A stretch of 64,000 nt of DNA from the NCBI GenBank assembly GCA_039602395.1, contig JBCNJP010000024.1, forward strand, positions 150,295 to 214,294, written 5' to 3'. The first letter of the stretch is position 1; each line of letters opens with the position of its first letter. The translations under genes were made by a program, and so were the position numbers. Positions 34,455-45,167 of this stretch are shown here, in pieces. This DNA comes from Deinandra increscens subsp. villosa (taxonomy: Eukaryota; Streptophyta; Magnoliopsida; Asterales; Asteraceae). The notes beneath the pieces were generated by a model. It made no database searches. It saw nothing but the letters and a program-made list of their open reading frames with translations, and had not been told where the DNA came from.

Positions 34455-36200
34455 ATGAATGAATCAGAAGAAAACGCAAGAAAAGACGACGCTCCGGTGT
34501 TGGAGATGGAAGAACAGCCGTTATCTCCCGGCGGTCGACACGTCATCGAAGACGCCACAGACGGAGGCGGCTCCGGCGTTCTACAGCTGACGCCGGAGGT
34601 TGTTAGTCGTAACTTTCTCCATCTCCGGCAACTCATGCAAGACCATGTGGCCGCGGAGCGCATGAAGGGCGTGTGCATCCGTCTGGATTACGATGATCCA
34701 ACAGATGACCGCATGCATACGCCGATTCCAACGGTAGCTGGCAGCTCTGGCGGAGCCACATTGAGAGCCGTAACGACAGACAGCACTCGAGTATCCGTCG
34801 ATGCAACACAACAGCCAACGCCGCCGCCGGTTGCAACCCAGGCGCAAGGTTTGCAAAGGCCAATGCTTTTTCAGCAACAACCGCCATATTTCCCGCAGTT
34901 TCAAGGTCAGCAATACTTTCCCCAACGATTCATGGGCCCCTACGGGCCGCAAGGCTACCAGATGCCTTATTACATGCCGTTCCCGACGAGTTTGCCGTTA
35001 TCGTCATCCTTGCCACCTTCGGCTTCCGCTGCCGAAGTACTCACAAGCACAGGCCCTGCGCCACAGCTGATTCTTGGTAACCAAAGCGCGTCGGTCCCGA
35101 CAACTGCTGACGAAACCACCGCTGCGGACGATTACTCGAAGCCGTATATACCTGATGAAGAGAGCAAATTCACGGACAGAGTGGAACACGCCCCATGCCC
35201 ACCGAAGGCGAAACTGCCAACCGTCGTGAAAACTTATGACGGCAGCACCGACCCGGACGATCATCTACATGCCTTTAAGTCGGCTTGTAGCATTTTACAG
35301 TGGTCAATACCCACCTGGTGCAAAATGTTTGTCCAAACACTCACAGGGCCGGCAAGGGTATGGTTCAATTCACTGCCTAATAAATCTATCGATAGCTATG
35401 TCCAGCTTCGGCAGCTTTTCGCTGACCATTTCGGCCAACAGAGAAAATGCACCAAAGACCCCATCGAGTTGCACAACATAAGGCAAGGTGACCAAGAGTC
35501 ATTGCGTACGTTCTTGGAAAGGTACAAGTCAGAGTCCTTAAACATCGGTCACACTGATGAAAGGCAGCGAATCTCAGCATTCATACACGGCATAAGAACA
35601 AGGCAACTACTCAGGGAAATGAGCGCGCGGGTACCCCTCACAATTCAGGAAGCCTTCGACCGAACCGAAGCTTTCATCCGTGGGGAAGAAGCAGCACAAG
35701 CTAGAGACAGATCTTCGGCAAACCCACCCAGGCAGGGTGGCCGAAATCAGAATCAAAGAGACAGTCGTCGCCCTTGGCAACAAGGCAGCGACCGCAATCA
35801 AAGGGAAGACAGACGGCATTCAGGGTTCACACCCTATGACCGACCGTCGGCATCAAATACCAGAGGCAACGAAAGGAAAGAATATCCAAGCCTAACAAAA
35901 AGCCCCAAAGAGATCTTACAGACGGAAGACGCTAGCCGACAGTTCAGCAAACCTAGAAATATGGGCCCCAACACCACCAATCGGAACATGTCCAAATACT
36001 GTGACTTCCATCTGGATAGAGGCCATGATACGGACGACTGTCACCAGCTAAAGAAAGAAATTACTCAAGCTGTAAAGACAGGACAGCTAGCACATTTGAT
36101 GAAAGAAATAAAAGAGCAGAAACAGAAGAAAGACAAGAAGGCAGATCTTCCAGTAGTCCACATGACACAAAGTTCGAAAGCAAAGAGACCAAAGTTGTGA
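34455..36200 (+). CDS. Gypsy gag, 581 residues, open frame
   Basis: Capsid protein of the gypsy element. After a Pro/Gln-rich N-terminal third it has the Retrotrans_gag domain at about residues 250-420: YDGSTDPDDHLHAFKSACS, the conserved WCKMFVQTLTGPARVWFNSLP segment, and LRTFLERYKSESLNI. A basic Arg/Asn/Gln-rich region follows, then a zinc-binding-like KYCDFHLDRGHDTDDCHQLK. The frame ends with a TGA at 36198-36200, and the same frame stays open beyond it into the protease, so this stop is the only interruption between gag and protease. In most relatives gag and protease are one continuous frame. Confidence 0.85.
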   Translation: MNESEENARKDDAPVLEMEEQPLSPGGRHVIEDATDGGGSGVLQLTPEVVSRNFLHLRQLMQDHVAAERMKGVCIRLDYDDPTDDRMHTPIPTVAGSSGGATLRAVTTDSTRVSVDATQQPTPPPVATQAQGLQRPMLFQQQPPYFPQFQGQQYFPQRFMGPYGPQGYQMPYYMPFPTSLPLSSSLPPSASAAEVLTSTGPAPQLILGNQSASVPTTADETTAADDYSKPYIPDEESKFTDRVEHAPCPPKAKLPTVVKTYDGSTDPDDHLHAFKSACSILQWSIPTWCKMFVQTLTGPARVWFNSLPNKSIDSYVQLRQLFADHFGQQRKCTKDPIELHNIRQGDQESLRTFLERYKSESLNIGHTDERQRISAFIHGIRTRQLLREMSARVPLTIQEAFDRTEAFIRGEEAAQARDRSSANPPRQGGRNQNQRDSRRPWQQGSDRNQREDRRHSGFTPYDRPSASNTRGNERKEYPSLTKSPKEILQTEDASRQFSKPRNMGPNTTNRNMSKYCDFHLDRGHDTDDCHQLKKEITQAVKTGQLAHLMKEIKEQKQKKDKKADLPVVHMTQSSKAKRPKL

Positions 36201-36868
36201 AGAGAAGCATGGGCAAATCAAGTCATTTCCTTTCCAGCTCTAGACACCGCTGCGCCGACCCTCAGTCCGATGGTCATAAGAGCTGAAGTCGGAGGTCACC
36301 ATATCCATCGTGTGTACATTGACGGAGGCAGTGCCTCAGACATCATGTACAAGCATTGTTTCACAAAGCTCGCACCTAATATCCAACAGCAGCTTCGTCC
36401 TTCCAAGACCACATTAATGGGCTTCGGTGGCGAAGTTGTAATTCCAACAGGAGAAGTGGCGCTCTCAGTCACACTGTCCGATAATGCCCATGAGCGGACG
36501 GAGCGTGTAAACTTCCTGGTTGTCGACCGACCATCGAAATATAACATCCTTTTCGGCCGACCAGCCATATACAGGTTCGGCTGTGTCGTTTCCACAGCCC
36601 ACAGTCTAATGAAATTCCCAACAGAAACCGGAGTAGCCTCAATCCGATCGGTACAGGTTGAATGCGATCTAACGGCGGATGTGTCCGATGAGTTAACTCA
36701 TGATAAGTGGCGAGTCAATGAAGAACATCCCGACCAGTTGATTACAATTGGAGCAGATATTTCAAACCACGTAAGGGAGAAGCTATACAACCTGATGAGA
36801 AACAACACTGACGTCTTTGCGTGGACACCAGCCGACATGACCGGTGTATCACGAAAACCTCATTTGTT
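36201..36868 (+). pseudogene. Gypsy protease and start of RT, truncated
   Basis: In frame with gag beyond the TGA. Contains the conserved FPALDT stretch, the aspartic protease active site VYIDGGSASDIMY (about 36312-36350) and the second conserved segment YNILFGRPAIYRFG. It ends in VFAWTPADMTGVSR, the usual start of the RT region, after which the reading changes to unrelated AT-rich sequence at about 36868. Not functional on its own. Confidence 0.85.
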
Positions 36869-36884
36869 AAAAAACACTCAAACC

Positions 36885-37055
36885 TGACCAAAATAATAAT
36901 TTATACTCGATTTTTATTAAAACCAACACATCACAAAAGAAATTCAGGAAAACATTGATTAAACTCAAACCACAATGACTAAAATAGTAATTTACTTGAT
37001 TTTTATTAAAACCAACACATCACAAAAGAAATTCAGGAAAACACTGATTAAAGAA
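36885..37055. repeat. Two-unit direct repeat 3' of the CML gene
   Basis: Two copies of about 80 bp sharing the long phrase beginning TTTTTATTAAAACCAACACA, the second being closer to the CML stop codon. It lies in the probable 3' UTR or just beyond, next to the gypsy breakpoint. Confidence 0.75.
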
Positions 37056-37094
37056 AACAAACAAATGTGTCTCATGAGAGGCTAAAGTAGCACC

Positions 37095-40000
37095 CTAAGC
37101 GATCAGGAAGGGTAAAACGGTCAACATGAATGATTCATATGTAAAGGTGGCATTCCCTGAGTATGTTGTATCCTTCTCCTTGAACTTTTCTGTTAGCCCC
37201 TGAAATTATGGAAATAAAAGTAGTCGTTATAGCTAAAGGTGTCAATTTCGACCCATTAGTTTCATTTGGGTTATAACGATCAGTATTGTAAATAAATTCC
37301 AAGAAAAAGAGGAATAGGTCAAATCAGTTGTGAACTCAAGTGTCAATTTCGACCCATTTAAATGGTTTGATTTGGCCTTATCATTTGTAAGTCAATTGGT
37401 ATTATCACAAAATTTTAACAAAAAGATAAACAAGTCAAATGGTTGAACACAAGTGTTGATTTCGATCCATTAACTCATGAATGGTTCAATTTAGTTTCAT
37501 TTACAAGTTAGTAGGTCTAACAAAAAAAATCTAATTAAAAAAAGAAACGGGTCAAATGGGTTGAACATAGGTGTCAATTTCAACCCATTAACTTAGTTGG
37601 GTTATCATTTCAAGTCAATAGCTCCAACAAAAAAATTCTACAAAAAAAGGGAGACATGCCAAATGGGTTAAACGGGTGTGTCAATTTCGTCCCATTAACT
37701 AACTAACTATTTGGGTTATCATTTACAAGTCAATTGGTCTAACAAAAAAAATAACAAATAGGGAAGCAGGCCAAATGGGTTGAACACAAAGAAGTTAATA
37801 GGGTAACCCAATCCAATATTTCCCATTTTAACCTAAATCCAACCCACCTTTCTGCAACCTCTAGCTATAACAGATGTAGTTATTAATCAAACTTCGACCA
37901 AAAGAATTGTAGTTTTTTTTTTTTTTTTTAAATCTGACCCATCTTTCTGCAACCTCTAACTATAACAAAATTAATCAAACTCGGACCAAAAGAATTGTAG
38001 TATTTTTTTTTTCAAACCCGTGGCCCGTCTTTCTGCAACCTCTAACTACAACAAATGTAGTTATTAATCAAACTTTGACCAAAAGAATTGTAGTTTTTAT
38101 TCCTGAGTATGCAATGTTTGTCACATACCTTAACAGTCAGGCAACATCTGAAATCATCAAACAGAAAAAAAGAATACTGTTAGATATATCAAAGTAAAAG
38201 AAAGACGAAAACTTTAAAAATATATATAAAGAATAAAGAATATAATATAAACATACTCGATGAAGTTATCATATTCAATAGCCTTGTTCTTTACACCAGT
38301 TTTGTCAAACTTGGACACCAGTAAATCCAAAACCACAGGTGAAACTGCAAAACCCAAGCTCAAAAGAGCATCTCTCAATTCATTGGCATCAATCTGGCCA
38401 CTACGATCGCGGTCAAATTTCTCGAAATTTGCCTTCAAAAACAAGAAATACCAAAATATTTACTTGTTAGGAAATTAGTCAACAAAGAATCTCGAAATGA
38501 TGATAACGAATCTTGTTAAAAGTTAAATCTCACCCTCCAGTTCTGTAAACTATAGAAAACTTGAGTGAATTCTTTAGGTCCTGATTTTATCAAGAACAAT
38601 AAGTTAGTACAAAGAGAAAATCACAAGAATATTAAATTATATCATTTTAGTGTCAATGTCAAACAACTTTTCGCCTATAGAATCATCGAATTCACAAAAT
38701 TGTTCTAAATTTCATTTATCATCCTACACGTTTCGACGTATAAATCTGACCAACTTTTTAATTTTTTCCCTGTTTGTACATGAATCTTTTGTCTAGGACA
38801 TGTTATCTCTCACGCATCTACCTTGTTTTCACGTATCAATGAGCTACTCTATAGTGCATCCCACTAAAGCAAAGATTTTAGACCCTTTATTTATTAGAGG
38901 CCCTTAAATTTGAAAGGGCTTTTTATAAAATATTCGAGTGGGAAGACTTTCTAAGAATTATAGTTAAAGGGCTGAATACATCTTCTGCATCCTGCTCCTC
39001 CCGTCAATTTCATGTGATACCAAAGCCATAGTATTGTGTTTCCGCCCCTCCCTTTGATCCATTCCGCTTTGCTCATTATCTTTGTTCTACATCCAAATCG
39101 AGAGTTCCATGCCGCTTATTCCTCATCTCCATCCCGCATCATCTTTCACCCGTACCGCCCCCTTAACAATTTGGGATGGAAGGCATGTTTTATAAACATT
39201 TTATTTGTCAAATGTCATGACCTTTTTCACTCACTAATATGAGATGACATTATTATCTTTTTATCTATCAATGTGAGATGACAATTTATAAATTCATCAG
39301 CAAGAAAAGATGGTTGTTAGTTTGTTAAGCTAGAACATTTTGAGTAAATACTACTTTAGCCCTTGTAATTTATGTCATTTAACCCTTTCATCCCAAAAAT
39401 TTGAATTTTCTAACATATCAACCCTAAAGTTTCATTTCTTCAACTGTTTTAACCCTTGACGTTTCATATTTTTAGACCGAAAACAGTTAAAAGAAATGAA
39501 ATGCCAAGATTTGTTTTTAGACCGAAAATACCCAAATCACTAAAACAGTAATTTAATCAAACATTTTTTTTCCGTATCTAACTATAATAATTTAACATAT
39601 CTACCAACAAAATACATATGGAAATTTGTTACGTGTATTTCAAAAATGTTTATTCTACGCTTTTCTCCAATAAAAGGAAATTTCAATTTTCAAACACGGG
39701 GGGAAATTTTTTTTGAAAGGATAATAATTACACGTCACCATCTACACACATGGAAGTAACCCGGACCCACATATCCACGTGGAGCCAAATCAATGGGCCC
39801 ACACAACGCGTTAACGCTTACGTCAGATTTCAAATCACCAGCTACTCCAATACGCGGCATCGGACACGTGTCCAATTTCGCCCAATTCGCCGATCGGAAT
39901 CACAAATTCACAGCAATCAGTGTGTGTAACTGTGTGAGAGAGAAAGTCAAATCTAGAGAGAGAAACAGGCTTACCGATCCTTCTACTATTGGTATTGGTG

Positions 40001-40517
40001 AACAGATACATAAGAAGATGAACCGTCCGGATACTGAAGCTCTGATTATACGACGATAACGCCCTCTGCAACTCCTTATCATCGATAACTCCGCTTCCGT
40101 CCTGATCCGCCACCTGAAAGCACGCCACCACGTTCGGATCTGTCCCGGGAGGGAACGTCGACGGAAGGAGCGCAGAAAACGGGCTGCCGTACGAACCCGG
40201 TGCCTGCTGGTACCCTCCGCCGGGTTGCGGACCACCGTACGGTGAGGACGAGGGTTTGGTTTGGTCTTTTGGGGGTTTGTTTTGTGGCGGTGCACCGTAA
40301 GGGGCTGACGGTTGTGGTGCACCGTAGGGACTGTATGGTGACTGTGCCGGAGCGCCGTAGGGCTGTGCGGGTGCACCGTAGGGTTGTGAGGGTGCGCCGT
40401 AGGGTTGGGCGGGTGCGCCGTAAGGCTGGGGGCGGGGGCGCCGTATGGGGCGGAGGAGTAGGGTTGGGATGACGGTGGAGCGCCGTAGCCGGAGGGATTT
40501 TGGGGGTATCCGGACAT
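37095..40517 (-). CDS. Penta-EF-hand calcium-binding protein, CML49/CML50-like; one-base break in exon 1
   Basis: Calcium sensor of the plant penta-EF-hand (sorcin/ALG-2-like) group. Exons: 40517-39975, 38580-38534, 38432-38257, 38147-38129, 37199-37095 (stop TAG at 37095-37097); all junctions are GT/AG. Exon 1 codes MSGYPQNPSGYG, then repeated Tyr-Gly-Ala-Pro units typical of PEF N-termini, then EF-hand 1 (DQDGSGVIDDKE). Exon 3 holds a second canonical loop (DRDRSGQIDANE) and AIEYDNFIE; exon 5 ends SFMLTVLPFLIA. Exon 1 is 543 nt, one base short of the length needed to stay in phase, and reading it shows the frame is lost at a G/C run near 40425-40437 inside the repeat. This may be a real single-base loss or an assembly error in a homopolymer. 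Apart from that the gene is complete. Confidence 0.9.
37240..38100. repeat. Minisatellite arrays in CML intron 4
   Basis: Five diverged units of about 110 bp, each with GTCAATTTCGACCCATT or a close variant (near 37243, 37341, 37453, 37571, 37679). Then three units of about 100 bp (37845-38100) with CTTTCTGCAACCTCTA and GACCAAAAGAATTGTAG. The intron is 37200-38128 and consists almost entirely of these arrays. Confidence 0.8.
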
Positions 40518-41792
40518 GGTTTTGATTTCAGAGATGGAAATGGAAAGAAGGGAGAAACGGGTGTTTTATGAGGTAAGAAGTGTCGTGGAATTTACAAGAT
40601 ATATACATAATTTCATCAATATTTACCAAAATGCCATTTGGAATTTTAGATAATATTTATACTAAGGGGATAAAAAAAACCGAATTAATCGAAAAAACCG
40701 AACGTAACAAAGTTAACCAAACAGAACGGAACAATAAAACTGGAAAAAACTAAACTGAAAAAATCGAAACCGCAATATGCAGTTTGGTTTCGGCTTTTTG
40801 TTTTTGATTAATCGAAAAAACTGAACCGAACCGATTTTATATCTTTAATCCTAATAAAACACTAAAATGGTTGTCACATGTCTCATTTCTAAAATGTCCA
40901 CATAAGCATTGCCACATGTTAATACACATTCAAGAATCAATTTATTAGATTATCAATTAAGTATACTTACCAATTTTATCAATACTAAATTTCCATTTAA
41001 AAAAAAATTTGACAAAATTAATGTGAATTTGATAAATTTACTCAATAATTTGATTAATTTAAAAAAAAAACTAATCCACAATTTATCAAACATAATGAAT
41101 TTGATTATTTTATCCGTGTTTTCTTTTTTTTATATGTACCTTAATATTATGAATTCAATCATATAATACACGGGTTACTAACCTAAGATTTTATATATAT
41201 AATATATAGTAACCTAAAAGGATGAAGAGGTGTATTTGGTTGCAATGCCAACTAATAAAGGTCATGATTTTCTTAAAATCACCCATCCCACATCGCTACT
41301 TAAAGGTGTCATGATTTTCTCAAAGTCACCCATCCCACATCGCTCGTTAAAGGATTCTACATATCCACTCTCACTTATAAATAGAAAAGGTATTTCATAA
41401 TGCCATTTAAGCATTCACAGCTGTTCCGTATAATTTATGTGGGTGGAGGTTTTAAAATTTAAGGTTTGGTGGTAAGTTGTTGTGTTAAGGTGTGGTGGTA
41501 AGTGATTGTAAGTAGAGGAGACGGAACAACTATTGAAAATATGTAATATTTGACATAAAAATTGTTAATTTTGTAAAATTTGAGGTTTGGTTATAAGTGA
41601 AAGAGAGATTAAATGATAAAAAAATGTATTATATAATAGTGGTTGTGAGTGAAAGAGAGAAAAATTAATAATAAAAACATAAATTATTGGTATAAGAATA
41701 AAAAATCGGTTGTGAATTCTTGAAAGGGTTCTAAATTTATCATTTCCTAAAAGGCTAAAAGCATGATAAATTTGAAATATCCAATTAAATTT
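40518..41792. other. CML promoter side and AT-rich intergenic DNA
   Basis: 40518-40640 is the 5' side of the CML gene. 40670-40850 is full of AACCGAA-type phrases (decayed repeat). At 41255-41345 a phrase with ATCACCCATCCCACATCGCT is duplicated about 65 bp apart, reminiscent of a short non-coding repeat; unidentified. 41150-41175 has a remnant ACACGGGTT hairpin arm. No gene seen. Confidence 0.45.
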
Positions 41793-42161
41793 GAGTCCTT
41801 ATAAAGACACCCAGGTTTTTACTAAAAACACCCAAAGCATACGATCGTTTCACCCGAAACGACACTGAAACGATCGTTTCACCTGAAACGGCCCCTTGGA
41901 ATTGTACGTCGACATCAAAAGCTGCAACCCTATCAAATCATGTTTATTCCTTCGATCGTTTTGCATGAAACGACCTGAATTTTAGGCCGTTTTATAACAA
42001 ACGATCGTTTCTGGATTTCTTTTGAATTCATTAGATGTGATGTTTTATTCTATTTAAATCGTATATATATCGATCGATCGATCGTATATTTTTATATTAT
42101 CGATCGATCGTCCACTGTTTTATACTACAATCATTTTCTCAATCTATAAGATTCGTAAGAG

Positions 42162-43653
42162 ATGTCGTGGTTCGATGAATTATTTAACGGAGGCAGCGGA
42201 GGTGATAGCTACAACCCCGGCGGTTATGATGGAAGTGATAATTATGGAGGTAATTACGGAGGAATTTACGAAGGAGACGCCGGTAGTTATGTCGGTAATT
42301 ATGCAGGAAATTATTCTGGTAATTACAACAACAACGACGACGACGACAACAACAGTAACAACAACAACAATAACGACGACGGCGACAATTCAACAACAAC
42401 GGCGGCGACGACAACAACAACAACAACGGCGACGACGAAAACAACCGTGAGTATTATGAAACCGACCAGGTACCACCTATTCATGTTTTTCGTCATTTAA
42501 TTTTTATGATTTATACATATTATCGGAATCCATGTGTATATTATCACCACTTCCAATTATGATACTTATTTAATAATTTTAGATCTTCGTATCAAAAAAA
42601 GAGCTGTTTGACTGGGCCTTTGAACGAGCTTGTCCAAAGGGTTATGTTCTATCAACGAAACGTAGCTCAACGCACGCACTTACGGGAGAGTATACAAACA
42701 TCTCGATATGGTGTGATCGTAGTGGCAAATACGTACCAAAGGGTACTCAGCAGAGAAAGACGGGCAGTAAGAAATGTGACTGTCCGTTCTTGCTGAAAGG
42801 TACGTACATTAAAATTCTAGCCGGTTGGAAATTAGAGGTGGTCAACCATGAGCATAACCACGAGCCGTCGGAAAATCTGGAAGGCCATGCAAGGGCGATG
42901 AGGTTTAACGACGAGGAGGTTGGTAATGTGAGACAGATGAAAAACCAAAAGATCCGGCCTCGTCACATCTTGACGGAAATTAAGAAAAACAACCCCAAGA
43001 ACCTGTCGAGTAAGCGGACGCTCTATAACATCCTAGCTAAGATTAAAGGCGAAGAAACGATCGGTGATACCCCTATGCAGGTATTCTTCTCCCTGCTTGC
43101 TAAAGGTGTTTACATCTACTATGACCGAACGTCCCCGGGGACGAATAGAGTTGATGGCGTGTTCTTTGTCCATAAGCACTCCTACAAGTTGTGGAGGGCG
43201 TTCCCGCATTTCCTGGGCATAGACGCCACGTACAACACGAACGTGTACAAGTTTCCATACGTCCAAATGGTCGGCGTGACATCGACCGGAATTTCATTTC
43301 TAGTCGCCAGCGCCTTCATAAGCCAAGAGCGTCAGGAAGACTTCACCTGGATGTTGGAACGCCTCAAAGAGACAATTGGAGACCACCGCCTCGAGCCTAA
43401 CGTAATCATCACCGACAGAGACCTTGCCCTCGTCAAAGCGTGCGGCAATGTTTTTCCCAATGCCACGCGTAACCTGTGCAGATGGCATATAGAGAATAAC
43501 ATCTTTAAAAACTGCAACACAGGGTTTGATAAGGATGGGTGGAAGGGGTTTTTGAAACTGTGGAGCAAACTCATAAACTCCAACACGGTGACAAACTACA
43601 ACCTTCATTACGACTTACTATATCGAGAACTCGCCCAGCAACACAGGGTTTGA
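42162..43653 (+). pseudogene. MULE transposase (MURA/FAR1-type), frameshifted and C-terminally truncated
   Basis: Exon 1 starts at the ATG at 42162 (MSWFDELFNGGSGG, then Gly/Tyr/Asn/Asp repeats); near 42386-42394, in CAA repeats, the frame needed to reach the donor CAG|GTACC (about 42470) changes. Exon 2 starts after TTTTAG at 42583 and is open to 43653: FAR1-like N-terminal part (ELFDWAFERACPKGYVL, CDCPFLLKG, VVNHEHNHE) and the MULE transposase core with the first Asp in HFLGIDATYNTN, the AFISQERQEDFTWML segment, the second Asp in IITDRDLALVKAC, and CRWHIENNI. The expected Glu-containing and C-terminal parts, including the SWIM zinc finger usual in this family, are missing. The stop at 43653 arises in a 39-bp duplication (43515-43553 repeated at 43639-43677), which marks a deletion junction. 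Confidence 0.88.
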
Positions 43654-43676
43654 TAAGGATGGGTGGAAGGGGTTTT

Positions 43677-44225
43677 TCAAAAATGAACCAACGTCTCTGT
43701 TTTGAAAGTCAAATTCACAATGAACAAGTCATAAATGATGTTATATTGGCATAAAAGATCTGCAACAATTATTCTGAAAATTACATCACCGACCGGAATA
43801 CAAATACAGGAAATTACATTATAAACGTAAAGATAATTATAATGATTCCAAGGGAAGTCCCAGTCGAGTTCGGGGGCGGGGTTAACCGGAGGACGAGGTG
43901 GGTTAACCGAAGGACGAGGTGGATTCACAGGAGGACGGTGTTGATTCACCGGAGGACGGCGTGGATTCACAATAGGACGATGTTGATTCACCGGAGGACG
44001 ATGTGGATTCACCGGAGGACGAGGTTGCGGGTATACGCCGTATGGGTTAACACGTTGACGGCGGCTATTGTCTGGAATGAGATCAACGTCAATGGGATTC
44101 ATTTCATCACCAGAAACTGGTTCTTCCAAAATACGTAGAAAGTCATCGTATGAGATATTGTATGGATCATCGTCTTCAGTTTCCTGATAACGAGAAGAAG
44201 AAGCCCTGTTTCTACGATTAGCCAT
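43677..44225 (-). CDS. Proline-rich repeat ORF inside the MULE
   Basis: Starts at the ATG complement at 44223-44225 (MANRRNRASSSRYQETEDDD). An acidic segment with YNISYDDFLRILEEPV is followed by about eight repeats of the form RPPVNPH / RPPVNQH (about residues 75-130), then DWDFPWNHY and an AT-rich tail of doubtful coding value; the frame closes near 43677. It is convergent with the transposase, as mudrB is with mudrA in maize MuDR, but I see no sequence resemblance to mudrB. Upstream are a (TA)n tract at 44258-44290 and AACGG motifs. I do not recognise the protein; an open frame with non-random repeats and a promoter-like upstream region argue that it is or was a gene. Confidence 0.45.
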   Translation of the reverse strand: MANRRNRASSSRYQETEDDDPYNISYDDFLRILEEPVSGDEMNPIDVDLIPDNSRRQRVNPYGVYPQPRPPVNPHRPPVNQHRPIVNPRRPPVNQHRPPVNPPRPSVNPPRPPVNPAPELDWDFPWNHYNYLYVYNVISCICIPVGDVIFRIIVADLLCQYNIIYDLFIVNLTFKTETLVHF

Positions 44226-44257
44226 TGACGATATATAAACATTATGTGTACCAGTAT

Positions 44258-44291
<34 letters not shown>

Positions 44292-44298
44292 TATACTC

Positions 44299-44366
44299 CT
44301 TCCAACGGCTATATTTTTTCCAACGGCTACATTTTGCCAACGGATAGATTTCTCCAACGGCTACAT
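44299..44366 (-). promoter_or_regulatory. Cluster of MSA-like TCCAACGGCTA motifs upstream of the proline-rich ORF
   Basis: TCCAACGGCTA occurs at 44301-44311, 44319-44329 and 44353-44363, with GCCAACGGATA between (44336-44346). The first three match the plant mitosis-specific activator consensus YCYAACGGYYA, bound by MYB3R factors in promoters of G2/M genes. They lie 75-140 bp before the ATG complement at 44225, behind a (TA)n tract that could act as TATA box. Function is inference. Confidence 0.5.
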
Positions 44367-44589
44367 TTTTTTAATTTTTAATAACTTTTTTATGCATTAT
44401 AAGTTCTAAAAAACGTTCTGTGAATTTTTTAGATTTTTTAAAAATACATCATTTTTTTTCCTAATCTAAAATATGCTATATTAGCTAGGTTTTTAAGTGT
44501 TTTGTAGTAAAAAATTTTTTTAATTTTTTTTAAATAATTTTAATAATGTTTGTGGTTTGTTAGTGGCCTATTGATGAAAATGACATCAC

Positions 44590-45120
44590 CCTCCATGATT
44601 TTCTATGTACAACTTGGCCTGCTACAAACATTTCTCACAGTTCCATCATAACAGATTACAACATCTCTAAAAAACGTTCTTGAATACAGACGTCCACTTT
44701 CATAGATTTGTAAGCCCAAGAAACCAATTTGTTGACCTATTCGTGTTAGGGCAGACTCACTCTTGGGGTCTATCAAATTACCCATGGATGAAAATCACAG
44801 AATAAATTCATAAATGGGATTCTTACATGCCCGAAGATTTTTCTCGAGTTGCATGTCGATTACCTCATTGTAATTAGACCTCAAGTGATATAACAAAGGT
44901 GCAACTTCTAGTAGTTGGTCTTCTATGTTTCTTATAGCATCCTTTGAAATCACAAAATCCTCCAAATATTGGCTGCAGGGAGTTAAAAAGCTTCAGAACT
45001 TCTCTTGGCCTGGTTTCAAAAATGTGTGGCATTGGGACCCTTCTCTGAGTGAATAATTAGACAAACCATCTCATGTTGTGCTCAGTGACACGTTCTTCAA
45101 TATTTACAACAAAAATATGT
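44590..45120 (-). pseudogene. Unidentified host-gene fragment captured by the MULE
   Basis: Reading the minus strand gives protein-like segments in succession: RRVPMPHIFETRPREVLKLF (about 45045-44985), then after a frame change DAIRNIEDQLLEVAPLLYHL and NEVIDMQLEKNLRA (about 44945-44840), followed by GTAAGAATCC, a good splice donor, and then GNLIDPKSESALTRIGQQIG and FLGLQIYESGRLYSRTFFRD (44785-44640). The composition is that of a conserved soluble protein, not of a transposase. The intron-like break without an intact acceptor and the frameshifts say it is a decayed fragment. I cannot name the source gene. Confidence 0.45.
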
Positions 45121-45167
45121 ATTTTAAGTTTTTTTAATAAATAATTTTAAAATAATTTTTATATACA

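Larger units (their letters stand above)
33380..36868 (+). mobile_element. 5' part of a Ty3/gypsy (Tat-like) retrotransposon
   Basis: Consists of an LTR ending ATTCTACA at 34420, the primer-binding segment TTGGCGCCATC at 34421, a gag gene (34455-36200), protease and the very start of RT (to about 36868). RT, RNase H, integrase and 3' LTR are missing; the break lies within ...ADMTGVSR, the phrase that opens RT in this group. The element sits about 230 bp past the stop of the CML gene, so it may affect that gene's 3' end. The LTR start at 33380 (TGTAATATGTCA) is a guess from the TG...CA rule, because no second LTR is available. Confidence 0.8.

Noticed and set aside
37240..37860. Repeated array considered as a CRISPR-like locus
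   Set aside because: Units are diverged, about 110 bp, without unique spacers between short identical repeats, and lie in a plant intron. It is a minisatellite.
42162..42450. Asn/Asp/Thr-rich ORFs near the MULE start as separate genes
   Set aside because: They are alternative frames of the trinucleotide-repeat region in transposase exon 1.
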